Shown here: one piece after another, positions 15,517 to 23,776 of the stretch | How positions within the stretch are numbered: position 1 is the stretch's first letter | Layout of the letters: every line of letters starts with the position of its first letter | Assembly (NCBI GenBank): GCA_944325095.1 | Contig: CALUYV010000010.1 | Coordinates: 1 to 40,718 of the forward strand | Source of the DNA: Candidatus Gastranaerophilales bacterium | GTDB lineage: Bacteria; Cyanobacteriota; Vampirovibrionia; Gastranaerophilales; Gastranaerophilaceae | DNA: 40,718 nt | Direction: 5' to 3' | Notes under the pieces: generated by a model | What the model was told of the DNA's origin: nothing | What the model saw: the letters and a program-made list of their open reading frames with translations, nothing else | Database searches by the model: none | Translations under genes and position numbers: made by a program

Positions 15517-15756
15517 TTATCTTTGACCCATCGATTTTTGATAACGTGCGGTTCGGGCATTAATTGCATAACATGCAATATTGAGCCTTTGCCTTAATTC
15601 CATCATGTTCCGTAATGTTGAAGCATAATCATTCATTGCTGCATACATTTCATCCGGATCGACCATTGAAGTCGTGTTATCGTGGTTGTCAACTTTTTCT
15701 TCTTGATATTTCTGCACCAGCATCTTATCAATGTAATCTTCTGCGCCAATACCCAT
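15517..15756 (-). CDS. small protein, unknown function (79 aa)
   Basis: 79 residues, soluble: MGIGAEDYIDKMLVQKYQEEK, an Asp/Asn-rich linker (VDNHDNTTSMVDPDE), then a helix MYAAMNDYASTLRNMMELRQRLNIACYAINART and a basic tail. Coding is supported by a very strong AGGGAGG ahead of the ATG and by normal amino-acid composition. I recognise no family. It is first of a possible two-gene unit with maf. Confidence 0.65.
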   Translation of the reverse strand: MGIGAEDYIDKMLVQKYQEEKVDNHDNTTSMVDPDEMYAAMNDYASTLRNMMELRQRLNIACYAINARTARYQKSMGQR

Positions 15757-15962
15757 CAGGCAGTCCTCCCTATTGATTTTTTGTTATCCTATTCCTGTAA
15801 GAAATTATTATCCTAAATATTCCTTATATACTAATAAAGTATTTTTGTTTTCAAAAATTGCCAAATTTCTTTCAAATATTAAGATATGTAAAATAATTAA
15901 ACTGTCTTTTTTCTATTTTTGAGCTATTATATAGATAGTAGAAATTGATAGGGACGGAAAAC

Positions 15963-17039
15963 ATGATACAAGCAAACAGTGATGAAAAAGTTATCGGAAT
16001 ACCGAGAGCAATGTCTTTTTATAATAATTATCCTTTTTATTACGGATTTTTCAATTATCTCGGGATAAAAATAGTGCTTTCTGATATTACGACAAAACAA
16101 ACAATGTCAGCGGGCGCAGGTTTAGTTGTTACCGAAACCTGTCTGCCTATAAAAGTTTATATCGGGCATATTTTGAACCTGTTGAGCAAAGGTGTCGATA
16201 AAATATTTGTTCCTTCACTTCAATCTATCGACCATAAAATATACAACTGTTCAAAAATCCGCGGCTTGCCGGATTTAGTCAGAAATGTTGTAAAACAGCC
16301 GTTTACAATGATTGAAGCAACCCTTGATAAATCAGAAAAACATCACGGGCTGTATGATTTTCTTGCTGAAGCGGTAAAACCTTTTAACATTACGGACAAA
16401 GAGTTAATTAAAAAAGCATCAAAAGCCGGCTGGAGATGTTATAACAATTTCCATGTTATGTCAAAATCAGGAATGCCTTATTCAAAAGCATTAAGTTACG
16501 CATTGCAGGGAAAAGTTGTAATTTCAGCCAAGACAAAAGAATATCCTATTGCCGTTGCTCTTGTCGGGCATGGTTATAACATTTATGATGAACGTGTTTG
16601 TATGAAAATATTTGATAAATTAGAAAAAATGGATGTAAAAGTTTGTACAACACTTCAATTATCAGAAGAGCAGCTTGGCGAAGGTATCACAAGCCTCGGA
16701 AACGACAAATACTGGGCAAATGAAGATGAAATGACCGGTACTGCGGGGCATTTTTTGAAAGATAACAAAATTGACGGTGTTATAACAATTACAGCCTTCG
16801 GCTGCGGGCCTGATTCGCTTATGATTGAGCGGATTACCCGCCGTGCAAAACATTTCAACAAACCGCTGCTTAATCTTACAATAGATGAACAGACCGGTGA
16901 AGCTGGTTTTGTTACACGACTCGAGGCTTTCGTTGATATGCTGTTCCGCAAAAAACGGGCAAGCATTGTTAACAATATCAACATGCCTCAGGCAGAACCT
17001 TCATATACACCAAATATTGAATATATTGAAACAAAATAA
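15963..17039 (+). CDS. DUF2229 / 2-hydroxyacyl-CoA dehydratase activase-related protein
   Basis: 358 residues from the ATG at 15963, with AGGGA eight bases before it; a TTG 18 bases upstream is less likely. The sequence (KVIGIPRAMSFYNNYPFYYGFFNYLGIKIVLSD, VVTETCLPIKVYIGHI, FVPSLQSIDHKIYNCSK, TAFGCGPDSLMIERITRRA) matches the DUF2229/COG3581 family, which is usually fused or adjacent to a BcrAD/BadFG ATPase that activates 2-hydroxyacyl-CoA dehydratases. Conserved cysteines (TETC, YNC, FGCGPD) could hold an iron-sulphur cluster. Neither the ATPase nor a dehydratase is in the window, so its role here is unclear. Closed by a terminator. Confidence 0.8.
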   Translation: MIQANSDEKVIGIPRAMSFYNNYPFYYGFFNYLGIKIVLSDITTKQTMSAGAGLVVTETCLPIKVYIGHILNLLSKGVDKIFVPSLQSIDHKIYNCSKIRGLPDLVRNVVKQPFTMIEATLDKSEKHHGLYDFLAEAVKPFNITDKELIKKASKAGWRCYNNFHVMSKSGMPYSKALSYALQGKVVISAKTKEYPIAVALVGHGYNIYDERVCMKIFDKLEKMDVKVCTTLQLSEEQLGEGITSLGNDKYWANEDEMTGTAGHFLKDNKIDGVITITAFGCGPDSLMIERITRRAKHFNKPLLNLTIDEQTGEAGFVTRLEAFVDMLFRKKRASIVNNINMPQAEPSYTPNIEYIETK

Positions 17040-17051
17040 AATTTATAAATG

Positions 17052-17087
17052 AAAAAAAAACGGCTGTTAAATAACAGCCGTTTTTTT
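17052..17087. terminator. bidirectional rho-independent terminator
   Basis: CGGCTGTT and AACAGCCG (17061-17080) pair around AAAT, with nine A on the left and seven T on the right. It can stop transcripts from both sides. The stop codon of the convergent 55-residue gene sits inside its T-run. Confidence 0.9.
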
Positions 17088-17253
17088 ATTTTTCATAAGT
17101 CAAACAAATTTTAAAAGTATTTCCGCCGGTTTCAATAATTGCCCAGCGCAGGACATCTCCGAACCTATCCTTAAGGATATTTTCAACCGATTGAACTGTA
17201 ACTTTTTCGGGTTTATCAATTGTAATTGTTTCCGATAATATTTGTTTTGACAT
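17086..17253 (-). CDS. small protein downstream of glmS (55 aa), unknown function
   Basis: 55 residues: MSKQILSETITIDKPEKV, a helix VQSVENILKDRFGDVL, then strands RWAIIETGG and NTFKICLTYEK, giving a plausible beta-alpha-beta-beta fold. GGAG lies seven bases before the ATG at 17253, and the frame ends with TAA at the terminator. It starts 17 bases after the glmS stop on the same strand, so it is probably the second gene of a glmS operon. Composition and codon use match its neighbours. No family recognised. A link to amino-sugar metabolism is inference from position only. Confidence 0.7.
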   Translation of the reverse strand: MSKQILSETITIDKPEKVTVQSVENILKDRFGDVLRWAIIETGGNTFKICLTYEK

Positions 17254-17270
17254 TTTTACTCCGGATAAAA

Positions 17271-19115
17271 TTACTCTACAGTAACAGATTTTGCAAGGTT
17301 TCTAGGCTGATCGACATCTTTACCCAGAAATTCCGCTATATAATATGCAACTAACTGGAGCGGAATTATTGCAATAATAGGAGATAGAAGTTCATCTATT
17401 TCCGGAACACGAATTATATAATCAAACAAATCTTCTAATTTCTCATCATCAGAATTTGTAAGAGCAATCATTCTTGCATTGCGTGCTTTTGCTTCTTCGC
17501 TGTTTGACAGGAGTTTTTCATAAACAGAACCCTTCATCAGGATTGACAATACCGGCATTGTTTCATCCAGCATTGCAATAGGCCCGTGTTTTAACTCGCC
17601 TGCAGGATAACCTGTAGCGTTTATGTAACTGATTTCTTTAAGTTTTAAGGCTCCTTCCAATGCGGTCGGATAATTTATTCCTCTTGCGATATAGATAAAA
17701 TCTCTTGTTGATGAGTATTTTCTTGCACATTTCTGGATATTTTCTTTATGCGCAAGTATCTGCTCTATTTTTTGAGGCAGAGTCAACAATTCCGATTTCA
17801 ACTTCATAATTTTATCCGAAGACAGAGTTTCTTTAATTTCTGCCATATATAAAGCAAGCAGATAAAACGAAGTTAATTGTGCAATATAAGATTTTGTAGC
17901 GGCAACAGAAACCTCAATTCCAGCACTTACAGGAATAAGACTGTCCGCTTCCCGTGCCATGGCACTATCCGGACGATTTGTAATAATTAAAATATGAGAT
18001 CCGCTTGCTTTTGCCTGTTTTATTGCAGTTAGAGTATCAGCAGTTTCACCGGATTGTGAAACCCCGATTACAAGTGTATTTTCATTTGTTACAGTTTTTC
18101 TGTATATATATTCGCTTGATGCTTCAACATCAACAGGAATTTCACAAAAATCTTCAATAATATACTTGCCTATCATTGCGGCATGAAGAGAAGTTCCGCA
18201 GGCAATAATTTGTATTCTGTCCAACTTTTTCAGAGTATCTCTGTTTACTTTTACCTCGTTTAAAACAACCGGAGAATCTGAAGTATGCAGTTTACCTACA
18301 AGAATATTGCGTATAACATCAGGCTGCTCATGAATTTCTTTAAGCATAAAATGCTTATATCCCATTTTGCTTAATGCAACCGGTTCCCATGGCAAGATTT
18401 CCACTTTTGGATTTATTTCATCACCTTTTTCATTCTCAAGTTTAATAGTATCAGGTGTTAGGGTGGCAATCTGATTATCTGTTAAATATATTGCTCTTTT
18501 TGTATGTTTGATAATAGCCGGAACATCAGAGGCAACATAAAATTCACCTTCTCCGATACCTATAACAAGCGGAGCATTACGTTTTGTAACAACAAGTTTA
18601 TCTTTCTCATCATTATGCATAATACATAACGCATAAGCCCCTTGTATTTTATCTGTTGCAAGGCGGACTGCTTTTGTAAGATCTTTTACCTGACCGTAAA
18701 TATCAGCAATAAGATGAGCAACTGCTTCTGTATCTGTTTGAGATTTAAAAACACAGCCTTTTGCTTCTAATTCTTTTTTTATTTCTTTATAGTTTTCAAT
18801 AATACCGTTATGAACAATAACAAGTCTGCCGCAGTTACAGGTGTGAGGGTGGGCATTGATAACAGTCGGTGCACCGTGTGTTGCCCAGCGGATATGACCT
18901 ATACCTATCGTGGATTTAGCAAGTTCATAAGCATGTGGAGCCAATTCTTCCCTCAAATTGCTTAATTTTCCTTCGGCTTTATAAACCTTTATTTCATCGG
19001 AACATTTGACCGCAATTCCGGAGGAATCGTACCCTCTGTACTCTAACTGCTCCAATCCGTCCAATAATATATCCAGAACCGGCTTTCTGCCGACATAACC
19101 TACAATACCACACAT
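17271..19115 (-). CDS. glmS: glutamine-fructose-6-phosphate aminotransferase (isomerizing)
   Basis: 614 residues, full length. Makes glucosamine-6-phosphate from fructose-6-phosphate and glutamine, the first committed step to UDP-GlcNAc. N-terminal Ntn glutaminase domain: Cys2 nucleophile after Met removal (MCGIVGYVGR), RGYDSSGIAV, GIGHIRWATHG and HNGIIENY. Two SIS domains follow (IIACGTSLHAAMIGKY, SQSGETADTLTAIK, YIARGINYPTALEGALKLKEISYI, GELKHGPIAML), ending DQPRNLAKSVTVE. AGGGAGA precedes the ATG. The upstream gap to the next gene is short and I see no glmS ribozyme. Confidence 0.97.
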   Translation of the reverse strand: MCGIVGYVGRKPVLDILLDGLEQLEYRGYDSSGIAVKCSDEIKVYKAEGKLSNLREELAPHAYELAKSTIGIGHIRWATHGAPTVINAHPHTCNCGRLVIVHNGIIENYKEIKKELEAKGCVFKSQTDTEAVAHLIADIYGQVKDLTKAVRLATDKIQGAYALCIMHNDEKDKLVVTKRNAPLVIGIGEGEFYVASDVPAIIKHTKRAIYLTDNQIATLTPDTIKLENEKGDEINPKVEILPWEPVALSKMGYKHFMLKEIHEQPDVIRNILVGKLHTSDSPVVLNEVKVNRDTLKKLDRIQIIACGTSLHAAMIGKYIIEDFCEIPVDVEASSEYIYRKTVTNENTLVIGVSQSGETADTLTAIKQAKASGSHILIITNRPDSAMAREADSLIPVSAGIEVSVAATKSYIAQLTSFYLLALYMAEIKETLSSDKIMKLKSELLTLPQKIEQILAHKENIQKCARKYSSTRDFIYIARGINYPTALEGALKLKEISYINATGYPAGELKHGPIAMLDETMPVLSILMKGSVYEKLLSNSEEAKARNARMIALTNSDDEKLEDLFDYIIRVPEIDELLSPIIAIIPLQLVAYYIAEFLGKDVDQPRNLAKSVTVE

Positions 19116-19199
19116 ATTGCAACTTCTCCCTACTATCTGTACAATATATATAGTATCATCAAAATGAAAACTTTATTATTCCTTTATAAAATTTTTACA

Positions 19200-19742
19200 T
19201 TAATCTAATATTCTGACACCCGCCCCCATCATTGGAGATATTGCATTACGGTATCTGTAGCCTCTGTTTGTTCTGTAAAAACTGTTATAGCCGTTGTTTA
19301 AATACCTGCTGTTAAGTATTGAAGGTGATATTGCGGGAGTCAACCCTGTAGGATATCCGTGATAGCGTCTGTACATACGATTCAATAAATTAGGACTGTA
19401 ATAGTTTGAAACATAAGTCTTCATATTATAATAATCCTGATAGCAGGAAAGTATGTTGTTCATCCTCTCTGTATAACTCAGATTGGAATAAGATTTTCGG
19501 AAGAGTGTTTTTTCAATTCGCCCCATACGATTATTTAATGACTGTTTCGGATAAATTTTATGATACAGATGCATTTCTACCCGATTTAAATCATTCGAAT
19601 ATAAATCTTCCGAATCAGATGAAGATACTGTGTTATCCGCCTTTGCAATATAGGTATAAGACTTTAACTCTGCTTTTGCCATTGCACAGGAACCGGCAAT
19701 TGTAACTGATATTAAAAGTAAAGTTGCTAACAGTGTTTTCAT
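19200..19742 (-). CDS. secreted protein with short YPKQSLNNRMGRIEK-type repeats
   Basis: 180 residues. Signal peptide about 1-24 (MKTLLATLLLISVTIAGSCAMAKA; the Cys at 19 follows AGS, which is a marginal lipobox, so a lipoprotein is not excluded). Residues about 54-97 contain two units of a roughly 22-residue motif: LYHKIYPKQSLNNRMGRIEK followed by LFRKSYSNLSYTERMNNIL. Comparable units (VFGxxYxxQSLxxRLxRLE) occur in secreted proteins of Cyanobacteria and Melainabacteria (from memory). The C-terminus is rich in Tyr, Asn and Arg, which suggests surface exposure. GAGGGG precedes the ATG; a promoter is visible at 19810-19837. Function unknown. Confidence 0.7.
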   Translation of the reverse strand: MKTLLATLLLISVTIAGSCAMAKAELKSYTYIAKADNTVSSSDSEDLYSNDLNRVEMHLYHKIYPKQSLNNRMGRIEKTLFRKSYSNLSYTERMNNILSCYQDYYNMKTYVSNYYSPNLLNRMYRRYHGYPTGLTPAISPSILNSRYLNNGYNSFYRTNRGYRYRNAISPMMGAGVRILD

Positions 19743-19809
19743 AATTAATCCCCTCTCTCAATGTTAATGGTAATTCTATCCGTTATTTATTACATTATTC
19801 AGTCGTACA

Positions 19810-19837
19810 ATATTACAAAGTGGTAAAATTTTGACAA
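19810..19837 (-). promoter_or_regulatory. promoter of the secreted repeat-protein gene
   Basis: On the minus strand, TTGTCA (19832-19837), a 16-base spacer and TAATAT (19810-19815). The leader would be about 60 bases, with GAGGGG close to the ATG at 19742. Confidence 0.5.
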
Positions 19838-19843
19838 AAGTGC

Positions 19844-19849
19844 TATTAT
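19844..19849 (+). promoter_or_regulatory. -10 element at -12 to -7 of the GH38 gene ATG
   Basis: TATTAT preceded by TGC (extended -10) and followed by AAAATC and the ATG at 19856. No Shine-Dalgarno sequence. A leaderless transcript is predicted. Confidence 0.5.
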
Positions 19850-19855
19850 AAAATC

Positions 19856-21922
19856 ATGTTTAATAAGAAGAATGATAAAAAAGAGGTTATAGCCTATTTT
19901 CACACCCACTGGGACAGGGAATGGTACAGAGAGTTTGAAGTATTCAGACTTCGTTTATTGAGAGTTTTTGATCATATTCTGGATATGCTGGAAGGGCATG
20001 TCATTCCGTCTTTTTATTTTGACGGACAGGTAGCCGCATTACAGGACTATCTGGAAATGAGGCCGGAAAGAGAAGTTCTGGTCAGAATGCTTATAGCAGA
20101 TAAAAGACTTTATATCGGGCCTTTTTACTGCCTTGTCGATGAATTTTTAACAGACGGAGTTTGTTTCAGAAAGAACCTTGAACTCGGGATGCAGATTGCA
20201 AAAAGTTACGGTTGTAAAGATTTTGTAGCATATCTTGCAGATACTTTCGGACACAGCCAGAATATTCCTGAAATATTAAGAGAATTCGGGATATCCCGTG
20301 CGGTTGTCTGGAGAGGCTGCGGGGCAAATATTCCTGCAAATTTCAAATTCGGCGGAATTGACACCGTAAACCTAATCCGCGGTTATTACATGGATATATT
20401 TTCATCTGATAAACCGATTGAAGAAAAAGCAGAACTTTTAAAATATAACCTTGACTTGATTGCCGAAAAATCGGGCAATACACTTTTGCTGCCGATTGGT
20501 GCAGACCATCTGGATGTACCTGATGACATTATGTATCAAATTGAGGCAGTTAATGACATTCTGGAAGATTATCATATTACTGTCGGTTCTTTATTTGAGT
20601 ATTTTGATAAAGTGAAATTCAAAGACAGATTCGATGGCGAATTGCGTGATAATTCAAAAACATTTATTCTTCCGGGAGTATATTCTTCAAGGAACAAATT
20701 AAAAAGATTAAATGCAGAATGTTCTTACAAGTTGGATTTTGCGGATAAATTACAGTATAATTTCGGTGCAAATTATGATACATCAATTGATTATGCATAT
20801 AAACTTCTATTGCAGAATCAGGCGCATGACAGTATTTGCGGGTGTTCTACCGATATGGTGCATGAAGAAAATATCGTCAGATACAATAAAATACTGCAGA
20901 TTGCAAATACTATAATTGATGTTATCAGTGCGCATCAGCCGCAAGATTTAACGATGTCATTCAAATATCCGGATAAATACAAAATTCTGGAGATAAAACG
21001 GACAAAAATAGAAGAAAATTCTCAAATTATCGCAAAAAAAAGAGGATTCCCGAGAGAAATTCTTTATAACAAAAACAGAATTCCTGTTACAGAAGATTAC
21101 ACAACGATTTATACTCTTCTTAAAGAGTTCAATCCTGATAACAAACCATCTGATTTGATTGTGCGGCAGAGTTCTTTATTTAATACTAATGTCAATTTAA
21201 GTATTGAAAACGGTAAATTTATTCTTTACGATAAAGCAAAACGATATGATGATTTTATTGAATTTGTCCGCTGCAAGGATAACGGCGACAGTTACAATTT
21301 CGGACCGGATAAAAACGATAAGGAAGAAATTGCGAAGATTTTGTCATCAAAAGTTTTGGAAGAAGGGCCTTTGCGCTGCACACTGCGGGTTATGACCAGT
21401 TTCTTTACCGTAGATGTTTCGCTGTATAAAAGGTCAAAATTAATAAGATTCAAAATAAAATGGCTTAATTTGGCTTCAAATAAACGCTGGCAGGTTAGAT
21501 TTAACTTCCCAAACAAAATAAAAGAAGTAAAATCTGAAGATATGAATTTACTGATAACCAGAAAATTTGATCCAGACTACGATATAAGAAAAAATCTTCC
21601 AACAGAAAAAGGTATTGAAGCAAAAACAAATACTGCTCCATTCCAGAGATTTGCCTGGACAAACGGTTTAGGTGTCATTACAAAAGGGATTAACGAATAT
21701 GAAGTTTCCGGTAATCATTTTGCATTAACACTGTTGAGAAGCACCGGTGTTATATCAAACCCTAAAAATCCGGCAAGAACAACTCCTGCCGGACCGCCGA
21801 TAGAAACCCCGGGACTTCAGCAGCTGGGTGAAAATGAAGTTGAATTTGCGATAGGCTTTATTCCGGTTAACGATTGGGCAGTCTATGTGGAAGAAATTTA
21901 TCCGCAGACCATTATATTCTAA
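19856..21922 (+). CDS. GH38 alpha-mannosidase-like glycoside hydrolase
   Basis: 688 residues, cytoplasmic by lack of a signal peptide. The GH38 catalytic domain is clear: zinc site H18/D20 in FHTHWDREWY, nucleophile D129 in YLADTFGHSQNIPEIL, and H324/D325 in NQAHDSICGCSTDMVHEE at the start of the mannosidase middle domain. A beta-sandwich C-terminal part follows and ends VEFAIGFIPVNDWAVYVEEIYPQ. It probably releases alpha-linked mannose, or hydrolyses a mannosyl-glycerate type osmolyte. At 688 residues it is shorter than many bacterial GH38 enzymes (about 800-1000). Stands alone with a terminator after it; no transporter or kinase is adjacent. Confidence 0.85.
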   Translation: MFNKKNDKKEVIAYFHTHWDREWYREFEVFRLRLLRVFDHILDMLEGHVIPSFYFDGQVAALQDYLEMRPEREVLVRMLIADKRLYIGPFYCLVDEFLTDGVCFRKNLELGMQIAKSYGCKDFVAYLADTFGHSQNIPEILREFGISRAVVWRGCGANIPANFKFGGIDTVNLIRGYYMDIFSSDKPIEEKAELLKYNLDLIAEKSGNTLLLPIGADHLDVPDDIMYQIEAVNDILEDYHITVGSLFEYFDKVKFKDRFDGELRDNSKTFILPGVYSSRNKLKRLNAECSYKLDFADKLQYNFGANYDTSIDYAYKLLLQNQAHDSICGCSTDMVHEENIVRYNKILQIANTIIDVISAHQPQDLTMSFKYPDKYKILEIKRTKIEENSQIIAKKRGFPREILYNKNRIPVTEDYTTIYTLLKEFNPDNKPSDLIVRQSSLFNTNVNLSIENGKFILYDKAKRYDDFIEFVRCKDNGDSYNFGPDKNDKEEIAKILSSKVLEEGPLRCTLRVMTSFFTVDVSLYKRSKLIRFKIKWLNLASNKRWQVRFNFPNKIKEVKSEDMNLLITRKFDPDYDIRKNLPTEKGIEAKTNTAPFQRFAWTNGLGVITKGINEYEVSGNHFALTLLRSTGVISNPKNPARTTPAGPPIETPGLQQLGENEVEFAIGFIPVNDWAVYVEEIYPQTIIF

Positions 21923-21934
21923 TCATAACTAAAT

Positions 21935-21960
21935 AAAAAAACGGTCAAGTGACCGTTTTT
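21935..21960. terminator. bidirectional rho-independent terminator
   Basis: ACGGTC and GACCGT (21941-21956) pair around AAGT, with a run of A on the left and five T on the right. It serves the GH38 gene and probably also the convergent small gene. Confidence 0.8.
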
Positions 21961-22010
21961 ATTAATAATTTCCTATCCTTTTTCCTTAGATTTGTTTCCT
22001 TTTGTTTTTC

Positions 22011-22262
22011 CTATTGATTTACAACAACTTTTGATACAAAATTTACTGCTTCAAAGATTGAATCTTTTACAAATTCTTTTGCCAGCACGCTTAACGGGCG
22101 GTTTTCGATACAATCAAATACAAAATAGATTGGATCTTGCGAATTATTAAATCTCATTCTTTTATCTTTTATTTTTAAATAATTTATTTCAGCCGGTGCA
22201 GTTGCTCTGCGATTTTTTCTTTTTGTAACCGTACCAAATGCTTTACCTGAAGTAGCAATCAT
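22011..22262 (-). CDS. small basic protein, unknown function (83 aa)
   Basis: 83 residues. Basic N-terminus (MIATSGKAFGTVTKRKNRRA), then INYLKIKDKRMRFNNSQDPIYFVFDCIENRPLSVLAKEFVKDSIFEAVNFVSKVVV, which reads as strands followed by a helix pair. Only a weak GAGAG ribosome-binding site precedes the ATG. It sits 104 bases after the efflux operon on the same strand and ends before a terminator. No family recognised; coding is supported by composition and by the terminator, not by homology. Confidence 0.5.
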   Translation of the reverse strand: MIATSGKAFGTVTKRKNRRATAPAEINYLKIKDKRMRFNNSQDPIYFVFDCIENRPLSVLAKEFVKDSIFEAVNFVSKVVVNQ

Positions 22263-22366
22263 TTTAATCTCTCTCTTTCATTTATATCTTACATATATAT
22301 AAAGTATTTATCTCTAAAAAAATTGCCTTTTTGATGTTATAAATGTAAAGATATGTTAACAGAAAT

Positions 22367-23776
22367 TTATTTTTCGATTTCAATTACTTCATCGTCAGTA
22401 ATATTTTTACCGATTGCCTTTTCAAGCTGCGCCCTTGCGGAATTGTACTCATATAAAGCGGTATAATAAGTTAACTGAGCCTGTTCATAAGTGTTTTCAG
22501 CATCTTTTAATTCTGTCGGAGAGGCTTCGCCGACTCTATAGCGGCCGTATGAGAGTTCATAATTCTCTTTTGACTGTTTTACATTCAATATTGCAACCGG
22601 AAGTTGATTTCTTTTTTCTTCCAGTTTCAAATAAGCATTCTGGATTTCGAGATAAATTGCATTTTGTGTATTTTTCGCATTTGCAAGTTCTTTATCATAA
22701 AGATATTTTGCTTCTTTTATCTCATTTCGTATAAGCATTGCATTTATTGCCGGAAAAGTCAGATAACCGCCTATATTAAAACCGTAATTTGAATTCCAGC
22801 TTTTACCGCCGCGCTGATACTGCCCTTCAAATGTCAATGACGGCAAAAAAGATTTCTTTGTCAGGTTAACTGTCTGATGAGAGCCTTCTACTTTTATCTC
22901 CGCCAATTTTAACTCGGGACGAGATTCTCTTGCAGTATCAATAGCCTGTTCAAATGTCAAATTTACCGGTTTGTACTGCAATCTGTCGGTTATATCATAT
23001 TTTTCAATAAAAGGAACCCCCATAATGTTGTTCAATTTTGCAATTGCAAGGTTAACGGCATTATCTGCCTGAATTAATTTCAATTTTGCATTACTCAAAT
23101 TTGTTTCAGCAATAGTGACATCAACTTTAGGATTTTCGCCTGTTTCATAGAAGGCTTTTGCCTGATTGTAAAACAATTGATATTTCTCAACCGTATCAAG
23201 AGCAACTCTTTTATTTTCATAAGCATACAAAACATTGTAGTAAGCATCTTTTGTCTGATAAATTACATCATTTACAATGGCTTCAAAAGTCTTTTTGTAC
23301 CCTTCATAATCAAGTTTTCTGATTGTAGCCTGATTTTGTGTCACCCCGAAATCATAAAGCATTTGCTGAAGTGATACCTGACCCAATAAATAGTAGTTAA
23401 ATTCCAGACTCTGCCCCAAAGCATCAGACAATTGCAGCTGTCTTAATCTTGTATAACTTGTCTGCCAGGATATTGTCGGGAAAAAATTTGACCAAACCTG
23501 TTTTATTCTTGCATCAGCAGCCAAAATATCCTGAAATGCGGCACTTATTTGAGGATTATTTCCGAGTGCAAGTTTTATACAATTGTCAAGAGTCATATCT
23601 ACATTCTTTTCAACAGAACCGGATATAACATAATCAGGATTTACGGTTACTTCAGGAAGAACTTTGCTGTCTTGAGGATATTCATCCGTATTTATATCAT
23701 TTCCCAGATTTTTTGCTTGCGATATCTGTGAAAATAACAGTATAATTATAAATATCAATAATATCTTCTTAAACAT
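22367..23776 (-). CDS. TolC-family outer-membrane efflux protein
   Basis: 469 residues from the ATG at 23776. Signal peptide MFKKILLIFIIILLFSQISQA. Two OEP repeats follow, the first from MTLDNCIKLALGNNPQISAAFQDI and the second from LTFEQAIDTARESRPELKLAEIKVEG. Each is rich in long helices (for example YENKRVALDTVEKYQLFYNQAKAFYETGE and the final YEQAQLTYYTALYEYNSARAQLEKAIG). It would form the trimeric outer-membrane channel of the pump encoded upstream. The start overlaps the RND stop by eight bases, indicating translational coupling. An alternative start 24 bases upstream would lie further inside the RND gene. Confidence 0.9.
   Translation of the reverse strand: MFKKILLIFIIILLFSQISQAKNLGNDINTDEYPQDSKVLPEVTVNPDYVISGSVEKNVDMTLDNCIKLALGNNPQISAAFQDILAADARIKQVWSNFFPTISWQTSYTRLRQLQLSDALGQSLEFNYYLLGQVSLQQMLYDFGVTQNQATIRKLDYEGYKKTFEAIVNDVIYQTKDAYYNVLYAYENKRVALDTVEKYQLFYNQAKAFYETGENPKVDVTIAETNLSNAKLKLIQADNAVNLAIAKLNNIMGVPFIEKYDITDRLQYKPVNLTFEQAIDTARESRPELKLAEIKVEGSHQTVNLTKKSFLPSLTFEGQYQRGGKSWNSNYGFNIGGYLTFPAINAMLIRNEIKEAKYLYDKELANAKNTQNAIYLEIQNAYLKLEEKRNQLPVAILNVKQSKENYELSYGRYRVGEASPTELKDAENTYEQAQLTYYTALYEYNSARAQLEKAIGKNITDDEVIEIEK

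Noticed and set aside
15828-15846. Small hairpin with T-run (ATACT-AATAA-AGTAT-TTTT)
   Set aside because: The stem is five A/T-rich pairs between two divergent genes, where no terminator is expected.
19116-19199. Possible glmS ribozyme or leader upstream of glmS
   Set aside because: The gap is 84 bases with no sign of the ribozyme core; it only holds an AT-rich promoter region and AGGGAGA.
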